Part shown: positions 57,065 through 64,000 of the stretch, piece by piece
Layout of the letters: each line of letters starts with the position of its first letter
Numbering within the stretch: position 1 is the stretch's first letter
Assembly (NCBI RefSeq): GCF_901827175.1
Contig: NZ_LR594664.1
Span: forward strand, 124,001 to 188,000
Reading direction: 5' to 3'
DNA length: 64,000 nucleotides
Origin: Variovorax sp. RA8
GTDB taxonomy: Bacteria > Pseudomonadota > Gammaproteobacteria > Burkholderiales > Burkholderiaceae_C
Made by a program: the position numbers and the translations under genes
The notes under the pieces: generated by a model
What the model was told of the DNA's origin: nothing
Seen by the model: the letters and a program-made list of their open reading frames with translations, nothing else
The model's database searches: none

Positions 57065-57196
57065 GCAGATTCCCTCATGGCGCGTTCTGTGCACCCGCCT
57101 GGACTGCAGAAATGAGGCGTTCGGGACTTCAGCGATTTCATGGCTTCGATGTTTGAGAGCGTCACAATGTTGCGACGGCACGTACGTGTTGGCTTT

Positions 57197-57210
57197 GACC
57201 TGGATCAAGG
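57197..57210. promoter_or_regulatory. FNR/Anr-like box (one mismatch)
   Basis: TTGAC-CTGG-ATCAA matches the consensus at nine of ten positions. It lies about 130 bp upstream of the MerR gene. No good -10 follows toward that gene; toward the right an ACTTTA lies at class II spacing with no gene behind it. Weak call. Confidence 0.35.
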
Positions 57211-57416
57211 AATAACCCTTCCCCGCCTGAACTTTAGGCCCTGGGGGATGGGCTGATAGGCGCCGTTGCCTACCGATGAGCCGTGGGCCATCGGACACCG
57301 CAGCGATCGATACGCTAGGCGAGCTGCATGCCGCGACCGACTTGCACCTTGAACTCGGCGCTATGTGTGCGCGGGCGTCGACGGCCAGCGCTGGCTTCGT
57401 TGGAAATAGTGTGCAC

Positions 57417-57440
57417 GTGTCCACCGAACGTAGTGGACAC
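57417..57440. repeat. Perfect 8-bp inverted repeat
   Basis: GTGTCCAC, 8-nt gap, GTGGACAC. It could be an operator, a hairpin or the end of a lost element. No matching copy was noticed nearby. Confidence 0.5.
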
Positions 57441-57553
57441 GAGCATCCTAAAACGATCCGTCGCAATCAAGGTGCCGCGGCTACTAGCCGCTTACCCCTT
57501 CTCACCGACGCTGGCGATCCCCCCTGCTGACTGGGCGCGCGCCTTCGAATACG

Positions 57554-58402
57554 TCAGCGCTGGTTGGAAGGCCCCTTGACGGACCGATCCGAGAAGTAGA
57601 GCCCCGTGAAGCTGGGAAACGAGCGCTCGGGATAGCCAGGTAGATAGAGCGAGCGCTCGTGGACGGGCCATTCGTCTCTGAGCGTGTAGCCCATGGCTTC
57701 GATGTCGCGGATGAAGCGCCCCCTGTTGTAGACGTGCATGGGTGCAAAAGATCCTGCGCCGATGTTTTGCGTGGTAATGAAGCTTTCGCCTTCATGGAGC
57801 GGCAGCTTGTTCAGGAGCAAATGCTGTGGTCGGGTCTTGCAGTCTTTGAGAAGGAGTCCTGGTGTCGCGTGCTCAAAGTAATGAATGGCGCCCGCGGAAA
57901 TCCAAACGTCGGCGGTTCCTTCGGTCACGGCGCGCTGAAGGTCTTCGGTGAAGTCCAGTGCGCTGGAGCCAGTATCGGAAGCCAACTTTCGGCCGATTGA
58001 AGCCATGGCAGGCACCTCAACGATGCGCCAGGTCAACGACGCAGGCATGTCGAGATATCGGCGGTACGCGTAGTAGTGAACGCCCACCGAACCGCCGATG
58101 TCGAGGATTCTGGTGGCACCCGCACGGAAGGCGCGGTCGAGCCACCACATGACCGGATAGTCATAGGCGAAGATCTTCTTCGTACGGATGTTCACGTACT
58201 CCTCAGCCAGCGCGTCCTGATCAAATTCCGGGTTCTTCGGCAGCCAATCGCGAGCTGCTTCGAAACTGTCGAACAAGCCGAAGTAGAAGCCGTGCCCCTC
58301 ACGGGAGAGAAACTGCTGGCGCCGCCATAGCAGCAGTGCGGGTCGAGTGAGCGGGCCTTCCAAGAACTCACGTACAACGTGCGAGGCACTTTGGTGAGTC
58401 AT
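57554..58402 (-). CDS. Methyltransferase, TIGR04325 family
   Basis: 282 aa. A Rossmann-type SAM-binding motif (RILDIGGSVGVHYYAYRRYL) and downstream blocks WRIVEVPAMASIGRKLA, DVWISAGAIHYFEH and HLLLNKLPLHEGESFITTQNIG match the TIGR04325 putative methyltransferases. These are often found in surface-polysaccharide clusters, but no glycosyltransferases are present here. The ATG at 58402 has GGAG upstream. It lies 20 bp downstream of the AcrVA2-like gene, so the two form a two-gene unit. Substrate unknown. Confidence 0.8.
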   Translation of the reverse strand: MTHQSASHVVREFLEGPLTRPALLLWRRQQFLSREGHGFYFGLFDSFEAARDWLPKNPEFDQDALAEEYVNIRTKKIFAYDYPVMWWLDRAFRAGATRILDIGGSVGVHYYAYRRYLDMPASLTWRIVEVPAMASIGRKLASDTGSSALDFTEDLQRAVTEGTADVWISAGAIHYFEHATPGLLLKDCKTRPQHLLLNKLPLHEGESFITTQNIGAGSFAPMHVYNRGRFIRDIEAMGYTLRDEWPVHERSLYLPGYPERSFPSFTGLYFSDRSVKGPSNQR

Positions 58403-58422
58403 GGCCGATCTCCTCGCCGGTT

Positions 58423-59436
58423 CTATTCGATCGACACGGTGTTGTTGACCGGGCGGACTGTGGCGATCAGTTCTGCACCGATGTCGAGGTTCACCGCCAC
58501 TGGTGGCATCCAACGCAACTCACGTTGGCGAGCTTCGGGGGGCAAATCCTTGCGAGGCCCGCTCAGAATCGTGTGCCAATGGGCTCGGCGAATGTGGGCA
58601 ACGATCCGACGACCGCTTCCTGGGTCGTGATCATCACGGTTTCGCGGCTGGGAAGCCCGCAGGGCGGCGCCTATGCGGTATCCCAGACTCCAAACCGTCG
58701 GCGCGGGCGGTGGAAAGATGCGAAGGCCTCGTCGGCGGGTACGCACTGGCACCGGCCGCACCGGGTAGGCGTCGGCGCCATGGCGAGTGATCTCCGCGTT
58801 CTGCGCGCAGAGGTACAGCAGGACGGAGATCACGGGGGTGACTGCTGCCTTGAACGATTCCAACTCTGACGCAGCGGTACAGAAGGTCTGGGCGAGCGCT
58901 TGAGCGATCGATTCGCCGCTCAACCTGACGCAGAACGGGTACATGGCGCCATCCTCGAGAGATCTCGCGATGTCACGTTCGGTATCGAACAGCATGCCGA
59001 GAAAAACAGGCCTGTTGGAATGAAGGTGCGACGGCTCCATGAACACCCAGACCCCTCGCGCCGGGCCTGTCGGAGTCAGGATATTCGGAAGCTCAAGATA
59101 GATGCACCATTCGGGCATCCTCATGAGCACGTCGATGGGAATGTCGTCATCCAGAGGCGTATCGAGTAACGCATTGAGCAATGTCTGATCGACTCTGTAG
59201 ATCCCTTGCGTCAGGCGCCAAGAAGCCAGGGCAGTGATCTTGAATGCAAGATCAGGTCGTCCGCCGCAAAGCGGTTCCGCCACCGCCAGCGGCGCGTAGC
59301 ACCAATCCGGCCATTGAGCTTTCAGCCGACCGGTTGAGCGCAGCATCTCGTGTGTGGCCCACACATTGGGCAGCTGACGCCCCATGATCTCGAGCATGGC
59401 CCGCGCCGAATGTGGGCGCGCTACGTTTGCCTGCAT
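58423..59436 (-). CDS. AcrVA2-like anti-CRISPR family protein
   Basis: 337 aa, starting at ATG 59436 with GGAGG 5 nt upstream. It carries the blocks I recall from Moraxella AcrVA2 and its homologues: WPDWCYAPLA (42-51), GIYRVDQTLLNAL (near 80), MPEWCIYLELP (near 108), and the C-terminal AHIRRAHWH (280) with LRWMPPVAVN (308). AcrVA2 lowers Cas12a production by targeting its nascent chain and mRNA. Homologues occur in many bacteria lacking Cas12a, so the role here may differ. It is followed by the TIGR04325 methyltransferase gene. Confidence 0.78.
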   Translation of the reverse strand: MQANVARPHSARAMLEIMGRQLPNVWATHEMLRSTGRLKAQWPDWCYAPLAVAEPLCGGRPDLAFKITALASWRLTQGIYRVDQTLLNALLDTPLDDDIPIDVLMRMPEWCIYLELPNILTPTGPARGVWVFMEPSHLHSNRPVFLGMLFDTERDIARSLEDGAMYPFCVRLSGESIAQALAQTFCTAASELESFKAAVTPVISVLLYLCAQNAEITRHGADAYPVRPVPVRTRRRGLRIFPPPAPTVWSLGYRIGAALRASQPRNRDDHDPGSGRRIVAHIRRAHWHTILSGPRKDLPPEARQRELRWMPPVAVNLDIGAELIATVRPVNNTVSIE

Positions 59437-59576
59437 CCGGTCCTCCAAACGTTCTGTTGTCGGGGATTGAGCGCAAGGTCAATGCTCTTGCCGGCGAGAG
59501 CACAAGTTGCCTCCCAGAGCGCAACGTGTGTCCCGGTGACGCCAGCTTGGCGACGCTTCGGGGCTACAAAGGGGGT

Positions 59577-59906
59577 CTACTTGGCCATCTTCCGGCACTC
59601 TTCGGCGCACTTTTGACATGCCTTCGCACAAGCTTGGCAGTGCTGCGCGTCGTGCCTGGCGCACTCGTCGCCGCAGACCTGGCAAATATCGGCACAAAGG
59701 CGGCAGATCGCAGCGGCGGTTTCGCTGTCGCGGGCCATCGCAGCCGCCGCGAGTTGGCAGATTGCGGCGCAATCAATGTCCAGCGCGATGCACTTCGCCA
59801 TCATCTTCACGTCCTCCTCGCGCAGGCACGATGCGGCGCAGTGATTGCAGGCCGTCGCACAGGCATTGCAGGCATCGATGCACTGGGCGTACTTCTTAGG
59901 TGGCAT
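59577..59906 (-). CDS. Cytosolic four-helix-bundle copper-storage protein (Csp3-like)
   Basis: 109 aa with no signal peptide. Four helices carry many Cys in CxxxC spacing (CIDACNACATACNHCAASC, CRLCADICQVCGDEC, CQACAKACQKCAEEC), as in Csp3/DUF326 proteins that bind many Cu(I) ions in the cytosol. AAGGAG lies 7 nt upstream of 59906. It is the last gene of a copper operon with CusF, CopI, multicopper oxidase and TolC-like genes. It complements the Tat-exported homologue at 24394-24915. Confidence 0.9.
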   Translation of the reverse strand: MPPKKYAQCIDACNACATACNHCAASCLREEDVKMMAKCIALDIDCAAICQLAAAAMARDSETAAAICRLCADICQVCGDECARHDAQHCQACAKACQKCAEECRKMAK

Positions 59907-60018
59907 GTCTGTCTCCTTGGGTCGAGTTGCCGGAGATCCGGCGAGAAGGACGGACGTGCCGTCCCGACGATGCAGCCCGACATCGGCCGGGCACACTGAT
60001 GAGCTGCGAGACCTTGGC

Positions 60019-60369
60019 CTAGCGCGCTGATTCGATCTTGGTCACGGTGAACTTGCCATCGATCTTCTCTGCCTGGAATCGGACCTTGTCGCCGGCCTGG
60101 ACCTTGTCGAGCATCGCGTCGTCCTTCACCTGGAAGACCATCGTCATGCCGGGCATATCGAGGTTCTTCAGAGGTCCATGCTTGAGCGTGAGTTTCTTGT
60201 TGTCCTTGTCGACCTTTCGGACCTCGCCATCGGCAAGCTCCGCGGAGGCAGGGGCATCGGTGGAACTCGCGGACGGCGCTGCGCTGCCGCTGGCCGGTTG
60301 AGCATGCGCGAAGCCCACAAAAATGAGGGCGGCCATGGGGGCGATGAACGCCAGACGGATGTTGAGCAT
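60019..60369 (-). CDS. cusF: CusF-like periplasmic copper-binding protein
   Basis: 116 aa. A signal peptide (ending GFAHAQ) is followed by a CusF domain with KHGPLKNLDMPGMTMVF and VRFQAEKIDGKFTVTKIE. It is closely similar to the protein at 7941-8309, so one is a duplicate. AAGGAG lies about 6 nt upstream of 60369. It carries Cu(I)/Ag(I) in the periplasm. Confidence 0.92.
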   Translation of the reverse strand: MLNIRLAFIAPMAALIFVGFAHAQPASGSAAPSASSTDAPASAELADGEVRKVDKDNKKLTLKHGPLKNLDMPGMTMVFQVKDDAMLDKVQAGDKVRFQAEKIDGKFTVTKIESAR

Positions 60370-60444
60370 GTTGACTCCTTGGAAAACAGAAAACTGCGCA
60401 ATCGACCCGGCCAGGTGTCAATAGGCCGAGCCGGTCGGCTCGCG

Positions 60445-60948
60445 TTACTTGGCTGCGTGCTTTTCGGACGTCTTGGCCACGTTCACGGCGCCCTTCATTC
60501 CTGCGTCGTAGTGGCCCGGCTGCAGGCACGCGAAGTCGATCTTGCCGGCCTTCGTGAACTGCCAGACGACCTCGCCGGTCTTCCCTGGAGCCAGCGTCAC
60601 CATGTTCGGATCGGCGTGCTCCATCTCGGGGTTCTTCTTCATCGCCTCGTAGTGCTCCTTGAGCTCCTTCTCGGTTCCGAGCACCAGTTCGTGCTTGATC
60701 TTCCCGGAGTTGGTGACGACCAAACGCACCGTCTCGTTCTGCTTCACGTCGATGCTGGCCGGGGTGAAGCGCATGTTGTCGGTCATGTCGACCTTCACCG
60801 TGCGCGTCGCCTTGGCCGCCACGCCTGGCTTGCCAATGGCGTCGGCGGCATCGTGGCCGTGACCGCCGGCGTGGTTGCCGCCAGCGTAGGCGCCGACGGC
60901 CGCCAATGCGGTGAATGCGGCCAAGGCCGTGTAGCGGAGGGTTTTCAT
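60445..60948 (-). CDS. copI: CopI-like periplasmic cupredoxin
   Basis: 167 aa. A signal peptide (ending AYAGG) and a His-rich start (NHAGGHGHD) are followed by a cupredoxin domain. Candidate type-1 ligands are the His of KHELVLG and the Cys/His/Met of FACLQPGHYDAGM. It resembles the protein at 15302-15820 throughout. AAAGGA lies upstream of the start at 60948. It lies between the multicopper oxidase and CusF genes of the same operon. Confidence 0.9.
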   Translation of the reverse strand: MKTLRYTALAAFTALAAVGAYAGGNHAGGHGHDAADAIGKPGVAAKATRTVKVDMTDNMRFTPASIDVKQNETVRLVVTNSGKIKHELVLGTEKELKEHYEAMKKNPEMEHADPNMVTLAPGKTGEVVWQFTKAGKIDFACLQPGHYDAGMKGAVNVAKTSEKHAAK

Positions 60949-60992
60949 GAGAGTCCTTTCGTTTCAGGGTGGTTTGGAGAGCGAGGGAGGGA

Positions 60993-62405
60993 TCAATGGC
61001 CGGAGTGCCCGCTGGGCTTGCGTACCTGCACTTCGATGTTCTTGGCCGGCATGTTCTTGGCCGGCATGGCGGAGGCGCCCGCGCTGCGCGCCCGAGGTGG
61101 CTCTGCCACGGGCCCGTTCAGCTCATAGGCTACCGTGCCCTGCGGGTGCTTGAACCAGCCCGGGTTCGAGTAGTCGCCGGGCTTCTGCCCCTTGCGTACC
61201 TTGACGACGCTGAACATGCCGCCCATCTCGACCGAGCCGAATGGGCCTTCGCCCGTCATCATTCGGGCGGTGTTGTCGGGCAGCGGCATGTCCATCTCGG
61301 CCATGTCGGCCATCCCGCGCTCGCTCATCACCATGTAATCGGGCACGAGATTCGTGATCTTCTTGGCCACGTCCTTGTGGTCGACACCAATCATGGTCGG
61401 CACGTCGTGGCCCATGGCGTTCATCGTGTGGTGGCTCTTGTGGCAGTGGAAGGCCCAATCGCCTTCTTCATCCGCCAGGAACTCGATCTGGCGCATTTGC
61501 CCGACCGCCACGTCGGTCGTCACCTCGTACCAGCGCGTGCTCTTCGGGGTCGGGCCGCCATCGGTACCGGTGACGAGGAACTCGTGGCCATGCAGGTGCA
61601 TGGGGTGGTTCGTCATCGTCAGGTTGCCGATGCGAATTCGAACCTTGTCGTTCAGTCGGACGTTGAACGAGTCGATGCCCGGAAAGATGCGGCTGTTCCA
61701 CGACCAAAGATTGAAGTCCAGCATGGTCATGATCTTCGGCGTCGCACTGCCGGGCTCGATGTCGTATGCATTGAGGAGGAACACGAAGTCGCGATCGACC
61801 TCGTCGATCAGGGGGTGCTTTCCCTTCGGATGGGTGACCCAGAAGCCCATCATTCCCATTGCCATCTGGGTCATCTCGTCGGCATGCGGGTGGTACATGA
61901 ACGTGCCAGGGCGCCGTGCAACGAACTCGTAGACGAAGGTCTTGCCGGGCTGGATGGCCGGCTGGTTCAGGCCCGCGACACCGTCCATGCCGTTGGGAAT
62001 GCGTTGGCCGTGCCAGTGAATGCTCGTGTGCTCTGGCAGTTTGTTGGTGACGAAGATGCGCACGCGATCGCCCTCGACCACCTCGATGGTCGGTCCGGGT
62101 GACTGGCCGTTGTAACCCCAGAGGTTGGCCTTGAAGCCAGGGGCCATTTCGCGCACTACGGGCTCGGCCACCAAGTGGAACTCCTTGACGCCGTTGTTCA
62201 TGCGCCAGGGCAGCGACCACCCATTGAGCGTGACAACGGGGTTGTAGGGGCGCCCCGTCGTCGGCGCCAAGGGAGGCATCGTGTCTGGCTTGGTCTGAAG
62301 CACCGGCTCAGGCAAGGCCGCCATGGCGACCTTGCTCACGGAAGCGGCGGCGATGGCGCCGGTGACGGCACCTGCCCCGGTGAGAAAATTGCGTCTGTTT
62401 TTCAT
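60993..62405 (-). CDS. Multicopper oxidase (copper-operon type)
   Basis: 470 aa. A Tat signal (MKNRRNFLTGAGAVTG) precedes cupredoxin domains with copper ligands HWHG, HPHADEM, HPMHLHGHEF and HCHKSHHTMNAMGHD. The second block is HPH rather than HxH-S, as in several laccase-like copper oxidases. A Met-rich stretch (MVMSERGMADMAEMDMPL) near residue 390 may bind Cu(I). It oxidises Cu(I) in the periplasm by family inference. No clear ribosome site precedes 62405. It differs from the CopA oxidase at 22.5 kb and the fusion at 3.3 kb. Confidence 0.92.
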   Translation of the reverse strand: MKNRRNFLTGAGAVTGAIAAASVSKVAMAALPEPVLQTKPDTMPPLAPTTGRPYNPVVTLNGWSLPWRMNNGVKEFHLVAEPVVREMAPGFKANLWGYNGQSPGPTIEVVEGDRVRIFVTNKLPEHTSIHWHGQRIPNGMDGVAGLNQPAIQPGKTFVYEFVARRPGTFMYHPHADEMTQMAMGMMGFWVTHPKGKHPLIDEVDRDFVFLLNAYDIEPGSATPKIMTMLDFNLWSWNSRIFPGIDSFNVRLNDKVRIRIGNLTMTNHPMHLHGHEFLVTGTDGGPTPKSTRWYEVTTDVAVGQMRQIEFLADEEGDWAFHCHKSHHTMNAMGHDVPTMIGVDHKDVAKKITNLVPDYMVMSERGMADMAEMDMPLPDNTARMMTGEGPFGSVEMGGMFSVVKVRKGQKPGDYSNPGWFKHPQGTVAYELNGPVAEPPRARSAGASAMPAKNMPAKNIEVQVRKPSGHSGH

Positions 62406-62427
62406 ATCAATCAATGTGAGGGGCCGC

Positions 62428-63849
62428 TTAGTGGGCAGCGCCCGAAGCTGGTTCTGAGCCGGTGCTGGGCATCGGCGCCGCCATGGACATGGGCTTACCA
62501 ATGACAGATGCCGAGAGGGCAGCGTCAGCCAGCCAGAATTGTCGCTGCGCGTCAATCGCATCAGCCACGCTCCTGATCTGGGCGCGCGCTTCCACCAGCA
62601 GTTCGAACACACCGATCAGCATCCCGTTGTAGCGAAGCACGTTTTCGTCCGCGATGGTCTGGCGCAGGGGCACGATTTCGTCTCGGTAGTGCTTGGCGAT
62701 GTCGTAGGCAGTGCGATAAGCGAAATACCCCTCTCGCAATTGCGATCTCGCGCCGAGCACCGTTGCGTCATAGCGATTGGCAGCGGCAAGAGATCGCGCA
62801 TCTAGAAGGTCGCGTCGGGCAGAACCCCAGTCGAACAGCGGCAACACGATGTCGAGCTCGAAGCCACGACGGGTGCTCTTCGTGCCTTCGGCGTTGTCGA
62901 AGATGGTGTCTCGCCTTCCACCCACTTCCACGTCGATGAACGTCGACAGCAGGTTGATCCCTTGCGACTTTCCGGCAACATCCAGTTGGGCCCGGGCGAG
63001 CTGCACGTCCAGGCGCTGCTCGCTGGCAGTCGCGGCTACTTCGCGAGGCTCGCGAGGCGTCTTTGGCAGATCTGGCAGCCGCTCGGGCAGTTTGAGCTTG
63101 GCAGCCTGGGCATCCGCCAGACCCAGCGCGCGAACCAACTCCTCACGTGTGGCCGTGACCGCATGGCGCGCAGAAGCAAGCTGAGTCACCGCGTCCGCAT
63201 AGAACACCTGCTGGCGCGCGCGCTGGAGTTTGCTGAAGTTGCCGATGAGCTGCATACGGCGCGCCAGTTCCGCGCTGGCCTCCGCCGATTCCTTGACCTG
63301 CTCCGCGTACTGAAGTGACTGCTGAGCTGCGACGGCGCGCACCCAGGCTTGCCTCACCTGCGTGACCTGGTCCACGACGGTCCCCGTGAGCTGCACCTTC
63401 GCCTGCGCCGCCTGGCTTTTCGAGATGGCCAGCCGCTGGGGCAAGAGGATCAGGTCCACCAGGCCGAACGACAACAGCCTTCCGATCTCGAGCTCGTCGC
63501 CGAGGCGCACGCGCTCGAACGTGAAAATCGGATTGGGAAGTCGGCTGGTCTGATTGGCTGCTGCAATGTTCGCCCAGTTCTCTGCAATCAAGGCCTGAAG
63601 CGCCGGGCTGTTGGCGAGCGCAACCTGCACCGCGTCGGCTTGGGACAGTGGCTTGGCCAGTAACTCCTCGGTCAGCGCCGAGCGACGATCGCGCTCCTCC
63701 TTTGTGCGGCTGATTTCCAGCTTGCCTTGCGTGAAGGCCTGGGCGTTGGTGTTCGTTTCCTGCAGCGCGTCGTCGACGCTCACAGTGGCGCAGCCCGCGA
63801 GAAAAACGGCGGCGGCGGAAATGGCTGTCAGGCGCAACACATGCCTCAT
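62428..63849 (-). CDS. TolC-family outer-membrane lipoprotein
   Basis: 473 aa. A lipoprotein signal (VFLAGCATVS) is followed by two OEP-type repeats with long helices (AISKSQAAQAKVQLTG, SLAAANRYDATVLGARSQLREGYF region) and a Met/Pro tail (MSMAAPMPSTG). AAGGAG precedes the ATG at 63849. It overlaps the upstream partial gene's stop (ATGA) and is followed by the multicopper oxidase gene. No inner-membrane pump is in the window. It probably exports copper or a complex across the outer membrane. Confidence 0.88.
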   Translation of the reverse strand: MRHVLRLTAISAAAVFLAGCATVSVDDALQETNTNAQAFTQGKLEISRTKEERDRRSALTEELLAKPLSQADAVQVALANSPALQALIAENWANIAAANQTSRLPNPIFTFERVRLGDELEIGRLLSFGLVDLILLPQRLAISKSQAAQAKVQLTGTVVDQVTQVRQAWVRAVAAQQSLQYAEQVKESAEASAELARRMQLIGNFSKLQRARQQVFYADAVTQLASARHAVTATREELVRALGLADAQAAKLKLPERLPDLPKTPREPREVAATASEQRLDVQLARAQLDVAGKSQGINLLSTFIDVEVGGRRDTIFDNAEGTKSTRRGFELDIVLPLFDWGSARRDLLDARSLAAANRYDATVLGARSQLREGYFAYRTAYDIAKHYRDEIVPLRQTIADENVLRYNGMLIGVFELLVEARAQIRSVADAIDAQRQFWLADAALSASVIGKPMSMAAPMPSTGSEPASGAAH

Positions 63850-64000
63850 GGTTGCTCCTTCTTGGCGGGCATCGCGTGGCCGGCATGCGGATCGGAGGCC
63901 GCCTTGGCCGGCGGACCGTCTACGGGGCTGGTTGCTTCACTGACCTCCTTGGCATACGCGCGCCAGCCGCCGCGCAGATGAACGGTATCGTTGGCCTCTT
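63846..64000 (-). CDS. Partial gene at the right edge (C-terminus only)
   Basis: The last 51 codons of a gene that begins beyond the window. Visible sequence includes NDTVHLRGGWRAYAKEV and a His-containing tail (SDPHAGHAMPAKKEQP). The LRGGWRAY block weakly recalls the end of a rhodanese domain, but this is not secure. The stop overlaps the TolC-like start, so it belongs to the same operon. Confidence 0.5.
   Translation of the reverse strand, partial: EANDTVHLRGGWRAYAKEVSEATSPVDGPPAKAASDPHAGHAMPAKKEQP

Larger units (their letters stand above)
57065..57553. other. Intergenic region with two dyads
   Basis: About 490 bp without a credible gene. It contains an FNR-like dyad (57197-57210) and a perfect inverted repeat (57417-57440). 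The stretch downstream of the latter may be remnant mobile DNA, but no transposase is readable. Confidence 0.45.

Noticed and set aside
57276..57579. Plus-strand frames beside the GTGTCCAC inverted repeat as a possible transposase
   Set aside because: No transposase motif is readable in any frame; kept only as non-coding DNA with a dyad.

Overview
High-GC DNA with betaproteobacterial character. CueR, CopRS, CopAB, CusF/CopI and cytochrome c4-like proteins, FNR/Anr-type boxes and AGGAG ribosome sites together suggest Burkholderiales (Comamonadaceae or Burkholderiaceae). The window looks like an accessory copper/heavy-metal island, on a plasmid or a genomic island. It holds intact metal-resistance operons interleaved with decayed metabolic genes and insertion-sequence remnants. 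No rRNA, tRNA, CRISPR array or replication origin was seen.

Layout: (i) 0-9.3 kb holds copper homeostasis: divergent copZ and copA/cueR behind two facing CueR-type operators, a DUF4396-multicopper oxidase fusion, a CopRS two-component system, a CusF-like protein and a dihaem cytochrome c. (ii) 9.4-15.8 kb holds a LysR regulator, a PLP-dependent cystathionine beta-lyase-like enzyme, a polar amino-acid ABC importer and a CopI-like cupredoxin. (iii) 15.8-21.5 kb is a graveyard of a sugar-phosphate cluster (pgm, tkt, tal, HAD hydrolase, GH15, gnd, zwf, GH94/ndvB). It was reduced by deletions that fused gene halves and by an IS110-type insertion; only GH15 looks intact. (iv) 21.7-33.6 kb, all on the minus strand, holds copB, copA and an exported copper-storage protein, an alcohol dehydrogenase and a frameshifted aldehyde dehydrogenase. 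Upstream of these is an apparent NAD(P)H-to-periplasm electron-transfer operon: a flavin/2Fe-2S reductase with a Met-rich exported domain, a membrane cytochrome b, a seven-haem cytochrome c and Met-rich periplasmic proteins.

(v) 33.6-45.5 kb is mixed: small envelope proteins, CusF-like, DUF1622, a phospholipase-D/cardiolipin-synthase lipoprotein, an 8-bp tandem repeat, an MFS transporter, a P1B ATPase with a CPD motif, and oleate hydratase. (vi) 45.5-54 kb is a nucleotide-salvage/energy-stress block: PRPP synthetase, a long AMP/thymidine phosphorylase and a beta-CASP metallo-hydrolase in overlapping order, then a methyltransferase, DUF3141 and a broken PPK2. (vii) 53.9-64 kb holds a TolC-like gene followed by a truncated cusB start and an HMA protein, a MerR regulator, a methyltransferase paired with an AcrVA2-like anti-CRISPR protein, and a second copper operon (Csp, CusF, CopI, multicopper oxidase, TolC-like).

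How it works together: copper is sensed in the cytosol by CueR and in the periplasm by CopS, exported by CopA, oxidised by periplasmic multicopper oxidases and buffered by CusF, CopI, Csp and Met/His-rich proteins. Five FNR/Anr-like boxes lie between 33.7 and 57.2 kb, so part of the island may also respond to low oxygen. The strongest leads for something undescribed are the electron-transfer operon at 27.5-33.6 kb and the AcrVA2-like/TIGR04325 gene pair at 57.5-59.4 kb.
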